DNA of 64,000 bases from an uncultured Bacteriovoracaceae bacterium (GCA_938017795.1 CALIJZ010000002.1:62001-126000); one strand, 5' to 3'; numbered from the stretch's first letter, positions 9,119 to 18,515 are shown. A program made the numbers and translations. The notes: generated by a model not told the origin, from the sequence alone.

Positions 9119-9554
9119 TTTTTATTTTCTCTATAAGCTTAGTGGTTGAGTAACCTTCCAAAAATGCTAGAGACTTAACTTCTCCGCCATTTGCCAGAAC
9201 TTCAGTGGAACCAACAATCTTATCAATTTCCCAATCTCCACCTTTGACTAGAAAACTAGGCATTATTTTCTTTATTAAGTTCAATGGTGTTTCTTCTGAA
9301 AATATTTCAACATGGTCTACAAATTTCAATGCTTGTAAAAACTCTTTCCTTTCTAATTCGTCTTTAATTGGTCTTGAGTCACCTTTAAGAGTTCTAACAC
9401 TCGCATCAGAGTTTAGACCAACAATTAAGAGATCACCCAGCAATCTAGCTTCTTCTAAATATTTCAAGTGACCTAGATGCAAAAGATCAAAGCATCCGTT
9501 GGTAAAAACTATTTTTTTATTTTTATTTTCAGATAAGAAAACATCTAAATTCAT
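9108..9554 (-). CDS. hldE: D-glycero-beta-D-manno-heptose 1-phosphate adenylyltransferase (RfaE2 domain)
   Basis: Nucleotidyltransferase that makes ADP-heptose for the LPS inner core. The 148-residue protein corresponds to the C-terminal half of HldE only: FTNGCFDLLHLGHL (residues 17-30) carries the HxGH motif at 26-29, and later GLNSDASV, SRPI and the GYSTTKLIEKI block follow. The kinase half (RfaE1) is not fused and is not elsewhere in the window; a split arrangement is common. It overlaps the RDD-protein gene upstream by 4 bases (ATGA type) and the phosphoesterase gene downstream by 11, so all three are one unit. Confidence 0.9.
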   Translation of the reverse strand: MNLDVFLSENKNKKIVFTNGCFDLLHLGHLKYLEEARLLGDLLIVGLNSDASVRTLKGDSRPIKDELERKEFLQALKFVDHVEIFSEETPLNLIKKIMPSFLVKGGDWEIDKIVGSTEVLANGGEVKSLAFLEGYSTTKLIEKIKNEI

Positions 9555-10246
9555 TTATTAGTAATTTTGGTCCAAGAGATTGCATTAGAAAAACCAAGTA
9601 TCTCTAAAATTCCTGATGTAAAGATTGAGATAAAGCTCATTACAGATCTAAGGAAAGTTTGAACAAATGTAATTTCATCATTTCTAGTTGATTCAATTTT
9701 TAAATCTAAGATATTCATTCCTAATGTTTGATTCGTTGTTTTCCAAAAGATTGAAAAATAAAACAAATAATTCATGATAAACATTGGAATTAAGAAGTTA
9801 GTTATAAAGTCTAGAGATTTCATAAAGCTTAGATTCACATCTCCAGTTATAAAATACGTAACCATAATTGCTGTAATAGCAGTTGCTCCTGCAACAACAA
9901 TAACATCCATCAACCATGAGAAAACCTTTTTCATAAAGCTAATTTTCTCAGTTTCTGACTTATAAGTGGTATGAACCTCTGCTGAACTAGAAACCTTTGG
10001 AATGTTCAAACTCATCTCTGGTGTTTTTTCAATAATTTTTTCTTTGGGTGTCAGTTTTATTTGATTAGTCCCTAAACTTTCTGTGTTAGATTTCAGCCTT
10101 GAATGTTTATTAGATTTTATTGATTCAATGCTTGGCTCTAAATTTTTTTTAATTTTATTATATTTTTCTTGATTAAAGCCTAGGCCTTCAGTCACTGGAG
10201 AGAAGTCAAACTCTTCAAGTATGTTTTCAAACTGATCATTGTTCAT
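9551..10246 (-). CDS. RDD-family membrane protein
   Basis: The N-terminal ~105 residues are hydrophilic and low-complexity (Lys, Ser, Glu), probably disordered in the cytoplasm. They are followed by a hydrophobic block with segments at ~112-132 and ~148-168 and a C-terminal hydrophobic stretch. The RDD hallmark NQTLGMNILDLKI lies at 172-184, and Asp114 marks the first membrane helix. The Arg that gives the family its name is not in its usual place. Function is unknown for most RDD proteins; some are sodium/proton antiporters. It is coupled by 4-base overlap to the heptose adenylyltransferase gene. Confidence 0.8.
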   Translation of the reverse strand: MNNDQFENILEEFDFSPVTEGLGFNQEKYNKIKKNLEPSIESIKSNKHSRLKSNTESLGTNQIKLTPKEKIIEKTPEMSLNIPKVSSSAEVHTTYKSETEKISFMKKVFSWLMDVIVVAGATAITAIMVTYFITGDVNLSFMKSLDFITNFLIPMFIMNYLFYFSIFWKTTNQTLGMNILDLKIESTRNDEITFVQTFLRSVMSFISIFTSGILEILGFSNAISWTKITNK

Positions 10247-10270
10247 ATTTGCTCCCTAAAAAAACTAAGT

Positions 10271-10969
10271 TTAGGTTCTCATATTTAAAAGTGACTGTAC
10301 ATGTCCTTTAGCATAGCTACATGCTGTAGGAGAGCGCATTATATTAGCCTCAGCATGGATTTCTACCAATTGCTCATATTTTTTAAACTTCTCTATTTCT
10401 TCATTTGAAAAGCCGCCTTCTGGCCCTATTACTACTAAACATTTTCCATTAATGTGTGGTGTTGAATTTTCATTTTTAAAAGAATTAAACAACACAATAC
10501 TTTCATAATGATCTAAATCTATTAATTCAAAACTCTTATATTCTCTAATTTCTAATTCATATTTTGAATTTGATTGCTCATATGAATTTTTTAATATTTT
10601 TGCTAGTTTTTCAGGTTTTAGTGTCGACTTTTGTGAATAATCGGATTCGAAAATATGCATTGCTCCATAACCACATTCAACGACTTTCTTTATAGCTTCA
10701 ATTAATCCATCTTTTTTTATAGAGGCTAGAGCTATATCAATAGAGAAGTTGTTTTTTTCTTCTTTAACTGTTTCAGTTTTCAATACTAAATGATTTCGAT
10801 GAATTGAAGTGATCTGGCTCTTAGTACTTTTTCCTTGGCCATTTAAAAGAAGAATCTTCTCTCCAAGCTTTATTCTTAATACATTTTTAAGGTGGTGAAA
10901 GTCTTCATTTTCAATATATATTTCAGATTGTTCTAGGAATTCATAATTTTTTAAAAATAAGGCCCTCAT
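10271..10969 (-). CDS. rsmE: 16S rRNA (uracil1498-N3)-methyltransferase
   Basis: SPOUT-class SAM-dependent enzyme that methylates U1498 of 16S rRNA. The SAM-knot motif VIGPEGGFSNEEI at 180-192 is diagnostic, and the C-terminal ANIMRSPTACSYA (208-220) replaces the commoner ILRTETA. The N-terminal PUA-like domain (FHHLKNVLRIKLGEKILLLNG) is present. The length of 232 is normal. Only four bases separate it from the upstream prmA gene, so two ribosome-related methyltransferases are co-transcribed. Confidence 0.94.
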   Translation of the reverse strand: MRALFLKNYEFLEQSEIYIENEDFHHLKNVLRIKLGEKILLLNGQGKSTKSQITSIHRNHLVLKTETVKEEKNNFSIDIALASIKKDGLIEAIKKVVECGYGAMHIFESDYSQKSTLKPEKLAKILKNSYEQSNSKYELEIREYKSFELIDLDHYESIVLFNSFKNENSTPHINGKCLVVIGPEGGFSNEEIEKFKKYEQLVEIHAEANIMRSPTACSYAKGHVQSLLNMRT

Positions 10970-10973
10970 AGTA

Positions 10974-11888
10974 TTAAGACCGTTTCATTAAAATGGCGAC
11001 CCAATCATTTTCAATTCTCTCAGATACTTTGATACAATTTCTATTTGAAAAATAATCGATAATCTCTTGTTTTTGATCAATTAAAATACCTGAAAATATT
11101 ATATAATCAGTTTTAAGATCAAGTAGAAATTCAGCTTCTTCCAAAATCACATGTTTTAAAATATTTGCAAAAACAAGGTTGTAAGAGTTTTTTAAAATTT
11201 CTTCTTTTTGCTCGCTTTTTAAAATTTTATAATCAGTGAGCTCGTTTAACTCTAAATTAATAGCAGTATTTTCAACTGCAGCATTATCTATATCATAATA
11301 TGTTCCATGACTAGAAAATTGCTTTTGATGTCCGATTCCCAAAATCCCAGAACCACATCCAAAGTCTAGTATTTTTTCTATCTTCTTATTTTCAAGATCA
11401 AGTAAAATCTCTAAACATTGACGACTAGTTTCATGTGTTCCTGTTCCAAAGCCTTGTCCTGGATAAATATAAATCTCATCTTTGTTGTTATGCTTTTTTT
11501 CCCAAGAAGGAACAATTTTTAAATTTCTAAATTTTAGATCAATTGTTTTATAATGCTCTTTCCACTGCTGAGACCAATCAACATTTTCTTCATTCTTTAT
11601 CGAATAGATCCTACCTGTCTTGTTCCTTAAATATTCAGTAAAATATTGGGCCTTATCTATATCAGTAAAATATATTTTCTTATTCTTTGAATCAATAAGA
11701 CTTTCTAAGTCCTCTAGTGATTGTGGATCTAAATCACCTCCACAATAACTTAAATTGCCTAATTCTTTATCGATCTCAGCTTCAGTAAGTTCACCTTCAT
11801 AGACAAACTCTATCCCGAACTTTAAAAGATCAATATTAAGCTCATTCAAGCGAGAACTCTCTAAATCAATGTAATAGTAGTTATCCAC
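10974..11888 (-). CDS. prmA: Ribosomal protein L11 methyltransferase
   Basis: SAM-dependent class I methyltransferase that trimethylates ribosomal protein L11. Seen: GQGFGTGTHETSRQCLEIL (residues ~145-163), the PrmA-specific loop; the SAM motif ILDFGCGSGILGIG; the acidic DIDNAAVENTAINLELN; and NLVFANIL, the NPPY-equivalent segment. The length of 304 matches the family. Translation begins at a GTG (11886-11888) that overlaps a near-DnaA box by chance. A 119-base gap separates it from the divergent udk gene and must hold both promoters. Confidence 0.93.
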   Translation of the reverse strand: MDNYYYIDLESSRLNELNIDLLKFGIEFVYEGELTEAEIDKELGNLSYCGGDLDPQSLEDLESLIDSKNKKIYFTDIDKAQYFTEYLRNKTGRIYSIKNEENVDWSQQWKEHYKTIDLKFRNLKIVPSWEKKHNNKDEIYIYPGQGFGTGTHETSRQCLEILLDLENKKIEKILDFGCGSGILGIGHQKQFSSHGTYYDIDNAAVENTAINLELNELTDYKILKSEQKEEILKNSYNLVFANILKHVILEEAEFLLDLKTDYIIFSGILIDQKQEIIDYFSNRNCIKVSERIENDWVAILMKRS

Positions 11889-12007
11889 GTTGCCATCTTG
11901 CTTTAGAAGCTATTTCTAGTCAATTTCCACTTATTCAAAAGGTATAAAATTTATAGTAAATCACTTTCGAGCTGGATAATTTTTGAAATATATACTACAT
12001 ATTCCTT

Positions 12008-12691
12008 ATGTTTATAGTAGGGATTGCTGGAGGTTCGGGCTCTGGAAAAACCACATTTACTAAAAAGGTTATAGAGCGTTTAGATTCTAAAGATGTCGCT
12101 ATCTTATCTATGGACTCTTACTACCTTCCAGATCAACCGGAATCTAATCAAACTGACAGTGGAAAAGCTAACTTTGATCACCCAGAAGCGTTTGATTGGG
12201 AACTATTATTTAAACATCTTTTTCAATTAAAATCAGGCAACTCTATTCAATCTCCAATTTACGACTTCAGTATGAGTAAAAGAGTCACAAACGATTCGAC
12301 TACAATTGCCCCAACAAAAGTCTTAGTTTTTGAAGGGATTTTTGCTCTCTATGATAAAAGAATTCGAGAAATTAGTGATATTAAATGTTTTCTAAATGTT
12401 GATGCCGATATTAGATTCATCAGAAGATTGCATAGAGATATTCAAGAAAGAGGTCGTTCAATGAACTCTGTCATCTCTCAGTATTACGATACTGTAAGGC
12501 CCATGTATCAAAAGTATCTTCATCCTCAAAAACAATTTGCTGATTTTATAATTGGTGAGGAGTCTGATACGGCTGCTGATATTCTATGTGCTAAATTAAT
12601 TGAACAATGCAGCGGTAAGTCAGATATTTCCAAGCTTAAACCACAAAACATTAAATTAGAGACTGAAAACCTAAGAAATTTCCTTTCATAA
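12008..12691 (+). CDS. udk: Uridine kinase
   Basis: Pyrimidine-salvage enzyme that phosphorylates uridine/cytidine to the monophosphate. P-loop GGSGSGKTT at 8-16; MDSYYLPD and NFDHPEAFDWELL follow as in Udk; YDFSMSKR, EGIFALYD and the RRLHRDIQERGRS lid are present. The length of 227 is normal, so the ATG at 12008 is well placed, although no Shine-Dalgarno sequence precedes it. A TATACT hexamer at 11991-11996 is a possible -10 element only 12 bases from the start codon. Confidence 0.94.
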   Translation: MFIVGIAGGSGSGKTTFTKKVIERLDSKDVAILSMDSYYLPDQPESNQTDSGKANFDHPEAFDWELLFKHLFQLKSGNSIQSPIYDFSMSKRVTNDSTTIAPTKVLVFEGIFALYDKRIREISDIKCFLNVDADIRFIRRLHRDIQERGRSMNSVISQYYDTVRPMYQKYLHPQKQFADFIIGEESDTAADILCAKLIEQCSGKSDISKLKPQNIKLETENLRNFLS

Positions 12692-12750
12692 CCGTTTTGA
12701 TACATTTTTTTTTAATTGAATCCTCACTGCTTTAATGTCACCTTCTAAGT

Positions 12751-14310
12751 ATGAAAGATATACAAAAAAACTTTGATTTATGTTTTACACCTATTGGAGG
12801 AGTAGGTCAGATTGGTGGCAACATGAGTCTTTTTGAAACTGGTAATACTGGACTTATTATTGACTCTGGAACTTTATTTCCAAGAGATAAAGTTTTAGGA
12901 ATTAACTATTTAATACCAGATTATTCAGATGTTGATTTTTCTAAATTTAAGCATATTCTCATTACTCACTCTCATGAAGACCATATTGGAGGCTTAGATC
13001 TTTTACTCCAGTCTGCTCCTCATTTAAAAGTTTACGCCTCACCATATACTTCTGTCGTTATTAAGAACAAACTCAAAAGGTCAGTAGATATTCAAGTTAT
13101 AAGACATCTTGAAAATTTATCTATTGGTGATTTTGAAATTATTCCATTTGAAGTCGATCACTCGACTGCCGACACTTTCGGATTTTACTTAAAGGCAAAC
13201 TCACAATCTATTGTTTTTGCTTCTGATTTTAAATGCCATACTGATTCTCACAATACTCTAAAGGCCTTAGATAAAATTTCTGATTTTTCTAAAGGTTCTA
13301 ATAATTTCTTGAGCTTACTAGATAGCACAAGTGTAAGAGCAAAAGGTTTTACAACTAGAGAAGTTGAAGTCTATGACGATTTAAAATATTTACTTTCAAA
13401 AGATACTAGATCTCTCCTTACTATGTTCTCTTCAAATATTCATAGATTAAAGACTATTTGCGAGATAGGGAAAGAAATCAACAAAAAAGTATTACTCTAT
13501 GGAAGGTCTATGCACTTTAGCTTCAAATGTGCAGTTGAGGCCGGAATTTTAACTCCAAGTCATGCAGAGGATATTGAAAATTTCTCTACTATCACGAGTG
13601 ACCATATTGTTCTCGCTTCAGGTTGCCAAGGAAATTTCAGATCAACTCTAAAGAATATATCAAAAGGTGTTTCTAAGTTTTTTAAAATTCAAAAAAATGA
13701 CCAAGTTATTTTTAGTTCAAGTATTATTCCAGGTAATGAGAAAGAAATCCAAGGTGTTTATAATGCTTTTGTTGAACAAGGTGCTGATATACATACATAT
13801 AAAGATTTTACGATACATTGCTCAGGCCACGCTGCCCAAGGTGACCTTGAGTTATTAATAAAAAATCTACCTATAACTCATCACGTTCCTATTCATGGTG
13901 AGACATTTCTTCTAAAAAAGAATTTTGAATTTGTTTCAGAAAAATTTAAAAACATTAAGACAAAATGGATAAGAGACTTTGATAAACTCTATTTAAAAGG
14001 TGAGACTCTTTATATTCATGACTACCCTCCAAAAAAGCCATTACTTATTGACTATGCAAAGCACACTATTCCTCGAAGTATTATTTCTCAAAGAAGAAAA
14101 ATCGCTGAAAGTGGCGTAGCAATTGTAAACATAGATACACTAAAATTCAGTGTTTATGGGGTTAAGATTAGTGAAAAGCAATCACATAAAATTGAATCAT
14201 TAATCAATAAAAAGTTTTCAAGAGATAGAGATAATGAAGAGCTGAGAGTCTACACCCGTCAGCTTCTTCATAAGACTTTAGGCTCAAGGCCCGTCGTTAT
14301 AGTTAATTAG
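12751..14310 (+). CDS. rnj: Ribonuclease J
   Basis: Metallo-beta-lactamase/beta-CASP nuclease with endo- and 5'-exoribonuclease activity in mRNA decay and rRNA maturation. Metal motif HSHEDHIGG at 73-81, further ligands in DVDHSTADTFGF and ASDFKCHTDS, and beta-CASP motifs including SSIIPGNE and HCSGHAAQGDLELL...HHVPIHGE. At 519 residues it is somewhat shorter than the usual ~555; the shortening lies in the C-terminal domain. Its last four bases (TTAG, 14307-14310) are shared with the convergent ftsZ stop codon, so no intergenic terminator is possible. Confidence 0.92.
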   Translation: MKDIQKNFDLCFTPIGGVGQIGGNMSLFETGNTGLIIDSGTLFPRDKVLGINYLIPDYSDVDFSKFKHILITHSHEDHIGGLDLLLQSAPHLKVYASPYTSVVIKNKLKRSVDIQVIRHLENLSIGDFEIIPFEVDHSTADTFGFYLKANSQSIVFASDFKCHTDSHNTLKALDKISDFSKGSNNFLSLLDSTSVRAKGFTTREVEVYDDLKYLLSKDTRSLLTMFSSNIHRLKTICEIGKEINKKVLLYGRSMHFSFKCAVEAGILTPSHAEDIENFSTITSDHIVLASGCQGNFRSTLKNISKGVSKFFKIQKNDQVIFSSSIIPGNEKEIQGVYNAFVEQGADIHTYKDFTIHCSGHAAQGDLELLIKNLPITHHVPIHGETFLLKKNFEFVSEKFKNIKTKWIRDFDKLYLKGETLYIHDYPPKKPLLIDYAKHTIPRSIISQRRKIAESGVAIVNIDTLKFSVYGVKISEKQSHKIESLINKKFSRDRDNEELRVYTRQLLHKTLGSRPVVIVN

Positions 14311-15548
14311 CTATTTTTTCTCATAAACGATGGCGTATCAAATTCATCCTCATCAAAGTTCATAAAACCTAGTTTTTCAGCAATTGATCTAGTTTTAGCC
14401 TTTGAACTACTTTCTATATTTGGATTATTGATATTCTTTAAAGACTCTAATCTTGTTGTGATAGTTGGCTTTTCTTGTTGAGCTATCACTTCAGCATTAT
14501 TTTTTTCATGTTCCCTTATAGATTCAAATGCACCCGATAAGTTTTCTCTATTTAATACTTCTTTTGTACTTCCTGTTCTATCCATTGCTTCATTTAACCC
14601 AGTAGCAATCACTGTTACTTGAACTTCCTCAGATGGTTCATCAGCAATAACCATTCCAAAAATTATTTCAGCTTCTTCATCAGCACTTTGCATAATATAA
14701 CTCATTGCTTGATTTGCTTCACTAGTAGTTAGATTAGATCCACCAGAAATATTTACTATCAATCCTTTAGCTCCATCAATACTCACATCTTCTAGAAGCG
14801 GAGAATGAATAGCTAATTTCGCAGCATCAATTGCTCTTGTTTCACCAATACAGATTCCAGACCCCATTAAAGCGATCCCTTTATCTTTCATTACTGATCT
14901 CACATCAGAAAAATCAGAATTTATTAAACCAGTATTATTAACAAGATCAGAAATTCCTTTAACTGCATTTAATAAAATTTCATCTGCTTTTTTAAACGTA
15001 TCAACTAAGCTTAATTCCTCACCTGCTAATTCTAAAAGTTTATCATTTGGAATTGAAATTAATGAATCTACATTCTCACCAAGCTCTTTGAAACCTTCCA
15101 AAGCCTGTCTCATTCTTTTCTTACCTTCAAAAGCAAAAGGTTTAGTAACAACACCAACAGTTAGTATTCCAAGTTCCCTACAAAGCTTTGCAATAATTGG
15201 AGCTGCTCCTGTTCCTGTTCCACCACCCATACCAGCAGTTATAAAAACCATGTCAGCATCTTGCAAAAGAGCAGACATCGCTTCGTAATCTTCAAGTGCT
15301 GCTTTTCGTCCAACTTCTGGGTTAGCTCCAGCTCCAAGGCCTTTAGTGATTTCCTTTCCTAACTGCACTTTAACTTCAGATAAGCTTGCACTTAATGCCT
15401 GAACATCTGTATTAGCGACAATATAACTTACACCACCAAGACCTGAACTGATCATTGTGTTTACTGCGTTACATCCTGCTCCTCCAACTCCCATAACAAT
15501 AATTTTGGCCGTAGGTAATTTTGATAAATTTTCTGCTATTTCAAACAT
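14307..15548 (-). CDS. ftsZ: Cell division protein FtsZ
   Basis: Tubulin-like GTPase that forms the division ring. Seen: VMGVGGAGCNAVN, the tubulin signature GMGGGTGTGAAP, the synergy loop GLINSDFSDVRSVM with the catalytic acidic residues, and a C-terminal conserved peptide of the DTPSFMRKNS type for FtsA binding. The linker (residues ~325-395) is charged and variable. A good AAGGAG ribosome-binding site precedes the ATG. It is the last gene of the division cluster, 9 bases after ftsA, and its stop codon overlaps that of the convergent RNase J gene. Confidence 0.98.
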   Translation of the reverse strand: MFEIAENLSKLPTAKIIVMGVGGAGCNAVNTMISSGLGGVSYIVANTDVQALSASLSEVKVQLGKEITKGLGAGANPEVGRKAALEDYEAMSALLQDADMVFITAGMGGGTGTGAAPIIAKLCRELGILTVGVVTKPFAFEGKKRMRQALEGFKELGENVDSLISIPNDKLLELAGEELSLVDTFKKADEILLNAVKGISDLVNNTGLINSDFSDVRSVMKDKGIALMGSGICIGETRAIDAAKLAIHSPLLEDVSIDGAKGLIVNISGGSNLTTSEANQAMSYIMQSADEEAEIIFGMVIADEPSEEVQVTVIATGLNEAMDRTGSTKEVLNRENLSGAFESIREHEKNNAEVIAQQEKPTITTRLESLKNINNPNIESSSKAKTRSIAEKLGFMNFDEDEFDTPSFMRKNS

Positions 15549-15557
15549 GAGTACTCC

Positions 15558-16811
15558 TTAAAATATTTCTTTAAAAACTTTTTTTAGCGATTTACTAAAT
15601 TTGGAAATCACATCTTCTGATGGACCATTTTCTCCAAATTCAATTTCTTTATATTCTTCATCTTCACTTTTTGATTCTAATAATAAGCCCAATACAGTTG
15701 ATAGTTTTGGATCTTCCATAACATTTGTCATTCCACCAAAAGTAACTGGATATCCAACCTTTGCAGGCTTTTCTAAATAGTATTCAGCAAATGGAACGAG
15801 ATCATTTAATAATGCTCCTCCACCTGTAATAACAAACCCTGCATTCATCTTATCTATTAATTGATTGTTTTCTAAAATCCTCTTGACCACACCTAATAAT
15901 TCTTCTGCTCTTGCATTTAAAATCTTAGAGATGTATTTTATTTCAACTTCTCTTGGTTTTATTCCAGAGACACCTTGAACTAAAATATTTGAAGAATCGT
16001 TTACCTTATCTGGCAAAACACTCCCATGATTAATTTTTATTCTCTCAGCCTCATCACTTGTTACTTTTAATCCTACAGCCAAATCATTAGTAAAATGATT
16101 TCCTCCAACAGGAATAATCTGTGACCAAATTAAGCAATTTTCTTTCCAAACAGCGATATCAGTTGTCCCGCCACCAATATCAATCAGCACAACACCTAAC
16201 TCTTTTTCTTCGTTTGATAATACCGACTTTGATGAAGCTACCGGTTGAAGAATAATTTCATTTGCTTTAAGTCCTGCTTGATCGACACATCTTATTAAAT
16301 TTTGAATCAAAGTTGTCTGACCAGTTACTATATGAACATTTGCTTCTAGTCTTACTCCATGCATTCCAACCGGGTCTTTGATACCTCTAGTATTGTCTAC
16401 TCTAAACTCTTGAGGTAATACATGTAATATTTCTCTATCAGATGGTATTACTACTGCTTTTGCTGCATCTAAAACTCTTTCAACATCTATCTCTGTTACT
16501 TCTTTGTTTTTTGTAGCTACAACACCTGAGCTATTGAATGAATAAATATGATTACCTGCAATTCCAATAGTTGCATTTTCTATTTTTGAAATTCCGGCCA
16601 TTAGTTTAGCCTCTTCTAAAGAACAACTTATTGACTTAACGGTTTTATCAATGTTTATAACGCAACCTTTTTTAAGTCCATAGCTTGGATGTGATCCAAC
16701 ACCTAGAATTTCTATTTCTGAATTTACAACTTTTGATATAATTGTACAGACCTTGGTAGTACCAACATCTAAAGCTACAATAATTTTTTCATTTTGACTG
16801 ATGGATTTCAT
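15558..16811 (-). CDS. ftsA: Cell division protein FtsA
   Basis: Actin-like ATPase that tethers FtsZ to the membrane and recruits later division proteins. N-terminal phosphate-1 motif IVALDVGTTKVCTI, phosphate-2 motif VVLIDIGGGTTDIAVW, and adenosine motif GFVITGGGALLNDL are present. The C-terminus ends in an amphipathic helix (SKFSKSLKKVFKEIF) of the membrane-targeting type. The length of 417 is normal. AAAGGAA stands in front of the ATG. A 60-base gap separates it from the ftsQ-like gene, the widest within the ftsW-ftsZ part of the cluster. Confidence 0.97.
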   Translation of the reverse strand: MKSISQNEKIIVALDVGTTKVCTIISKVVNSEIEILGVGSHPSYGLKKGCVINIDKTVKSISCSLEEAKLMAGISKIENATIGIAGNHIYSFNSSGVVATKNKEVTEIDVERVLDAAKAVVIPSDREILHVLPQEFRVDNTRGIKDPVGMHGVRLEANVHIVTGQTTLIQNLIRCVDQAGLKANEIILQPVASSKSVLSNEEKELGVVLIDIGGGTTDIAVWKENCLIWSQIIPVGGNHFTNDLAVGLKVTSDEAERIKINHGSVLPDKVNDSSNILVQGVSGIKPREVEIKYISKILNARAEELLGVVKRILENNQLIDKMNAGFVITGGGALLNDLVPFAEYYLEKPAKVGYPVTFGGMTNVMEDPKLSTVLGLLLESKSEDEEYKEIEFGENGPSEDVISKFSKSLKKVFKEIF

Positions 16812-16871
16812 GAGATTCCTTTCTCAAACTTTTATTGATTCCTTCAACTAAATACATTTTCTTATGATTAA

Positions 16872-17606
16872 TTACAAATGGCTAGAAAAATTCACAACAA
16901 CTTTCTGTGAATTTAAAAACTTGACGAATTTAGGGTGCTTTTTTTTCCGATCAAAATACTCAATTGTCTTTAGTAATTTCGATGATTTATTCTTCCAATC
17001 CGATTTTCCAAGGAATGCACTGATGGCATGGTTATGATTACTCATAACAAAAACTAACTTCTGTTCAGAATCAAAAACAACATCAGATATTTTATTTCTT
17101 AATTTTTCATCGATGTTTTTTAATAAACGAGTAATGTCTTTTAATTTTTGCTGAGATAATTCTGAATACTCCATTGATACAACTGGCAAATCTCTTGTGA
17201 TTTTTTTTTCGTTTCTTAATACATTTTCATAGTTAGGATCTATTCTCATTCCATTAATTGAAAGTATTGAATGAAACTGTTGTGTACCATCTTTCTTGAA
17301 TACTTGCACTCTTGCTATAGGGACTGGACAAGTAAAGTTTAAAGCAACTTTCTGTGTTACTGGGTTAAAACTTATGTCATAAGTTTTTAAATAATATTTT
17401 TCTCTTAATTTATTTTTTTCAATATATTTTTTGGTTTGCAAAAGTGATTTATCTTTTCTAAAAACTTCTAAAATTTCTAACGCTGCGCTGCCTGTTGTTT
17501 TAGTCGGGCAATTACCAAAATTTGTTTTATAACTTAATTCGTGAAAATTTTCGACAAGAGCTGACGCACTTAGAGTAAATAAAAATATAGAAAGTATTCG
17601 TAACAT
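16872..17606 (-). CDS. ftsQ: Divergent FtsQ-like division protein
   Basis: Assigned from position (between murB and ftsA) and weak sequence traits. A hydrophobic N-terminus (residues 3-17, ending ASA) acts as signal or anchor with almost no cytoplasmic tail. Residues ~38-125 resemble a POTRA plus beta-strand, with VALNFTCPVPIARVQVFKKDG matching the FtsQ pattern of a strand, PVA and xxDG. After DLPVVSM (139-145) come helices and strands ending KFVKFLNSQKVVVNF, like the FtsQ C-terminal strand that meets FtsB. FtsQ links early and late division proteins in the periplasm. The ATG lies 3 bases after the murB stop. Identity is inferred, not obvious. Confidence 0.6.
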   Translation of the reverse strand: MLRILSIFLFTLSASALVENFHELSYKTNFGNCPTKTTGSAALEILEVFRKDKSLLQTKKYIEKNKLREKYYLKTYDISFNPVTQKVALNFTCPVPIARVQVFKKDGTQQFHSILSINGMRIDPNYENVLRNEKKITRDLPVVSMEYSELSQQKLKDITRLLKNIDEKLRNKISDVVFDSEQKLVFVMSNHNHAISAFLGKSDWKNKSSKLLKTIEYFDRKKKHPKFVKFLNSQKVVVNFSSHL

Positions 17607-17609
17607 ACT

Positions 17610-18515
17610 TTAATTATAGGAATATTGAACCTCACATTCAATTATTAGTCCTGTTGCCGCCAATACTTGAGCTTTAATATCTTCTATGAATTTATGAAGT
17701 TCGCTTAAATCACCATTTCCGACGTGTTCTATAAAGTTTGCGTGTACTTCACTAATTTTAAAGTTTTTCGAACTTTTTCCTTTCATACCTAATTCGTCAA
17801 TTATTTTTCCTATTGATTGTCCTTCAGGATTTTTAAAAACACATCCACAATTTTTTGATCTCAGTGGTTGAGAAGTTTTTCTATAGCTTAAGTAATCATT
17901 AATAATTTTAGAAACTTCTACACTTTCCTCAGCATGTTTTAAAACTGCACCAAGAATTATTTCTCCAAATTTTAAAAAATTATTTTTTCGATAACTAAAA
18001 CTTTCATTTGTAATCATTTCGTTTCTTATACTTCCATCTGTTTTCATAATCTCCACAGATTTGACGAGACTACTTATTTCCCCAAGTCTTGTTCCTGCAT
18101 TCATAAAGATTGCTCCACCTAAACTTGCTGGGATGCCTGTTAACAGTTCCCAACCTTTTATATTGTTTTTTAGTGCTAATGAAATTAATTTTTGAATACT
18201 TATCGAAGCTGGGAAATATGAACTCTTTTTTTCCATCTTAAATTCATTTTCATCATACTCAAAATCAAGCTTTATATAAACTTCCGTTGATTTCATTGGT
18301 AGCAATTGATTTGCTCCCCAACCAATTAAACGATAACTTCTTCCTCGTAAGCGAAGTTCATTAATGAAATCTCTAATGGCATTTTTATCTTTTATTATTG
18401 CTAAGTCGCCTTTAGCTTTTAACCTCATTGTACTTAGATGAGTAAGATCTATATCTTCAAAATATTCAATTGAATTATTATTACTAAAGAGCTGTATCAA
18501 AGATTCTTTTTTCAT
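17610..18515 (-). CDS. murB: UDP-N-acetylenolpyruvoylglucosamine reductase
   Basis: FAD enzyme that reduces UDP-GlcNAc-enolpyruvate to UDP-MurNAc. From the ATG at 18513-18515 it has 301 residues. Seen: the FAD-binding segment LIGWGANQLLP, GIPASLGGAIFMNAGT, FSYRKNNF with Tyr/Arg of the substrate site, CGCVFKNPEG and a late Glu in IIECEVQY. The position of the catalytic proton-donor Ser in E. coli MurB is Cys here (GCVFKNP), a variant known in other phyla. The frame is open further upstream to 18584, but that part lies wholly inside ftsW. Even with this start it overlaps ftsW by 32 bases. Confidence 0.93.
   Translation of the reverse strand: MKKESLIQLFSNNNSIEYFEDIDLTHLSTMRLKAKGDLAIIKDKNAIRDFINELRLRGRSYRLIGWGANQLLPMKSTEVYIKLDFEYDENEFKMEKKSSYFPASISIQKLISLALKNNIKGWELLTGIPASLGGAIFMNAGTRLGEISSLVKSVEIMKTDGSIRNEMITNESFSYRKNNFLKFGEIILGAVLKHAEESVEVSKIINDYLSYRKTSQPLRSKNCGCVFKNPEGQSIGKIIDELGMKGKSSKNFKISEVHANFIEHVGNGDLSELHKFIEDIKAQVLAATGLIIECEVQYSYN

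Noticed and set aside
9108-9554. HldE lacking its kinase half as a truncation
   Set aside because: Many bacteria encode the kinase and adenylyltransferase as separate proteins; the gene has normal ends and coupling.
11881-11889. TTATCCACG, one mismatch from a DnaA box
   Set aside because: It overlaps the GTG start of prmA and is explained by the coding sequence.
11991-12008. Leaderless udk transcript suggested by TATACT 12 bases before the ATG
   Set aside because: No matching -35 hexamer at a normal distance; such hexamers are frequent in this AT-rich DNA.
17610-18515. MurB catalytic Ser replaced by Cys (GCVFKNP) as a sign of inactivation
   Set aside because: The Cys variant occurs in MurB proteins of other phyla and the rest of the site is intact.
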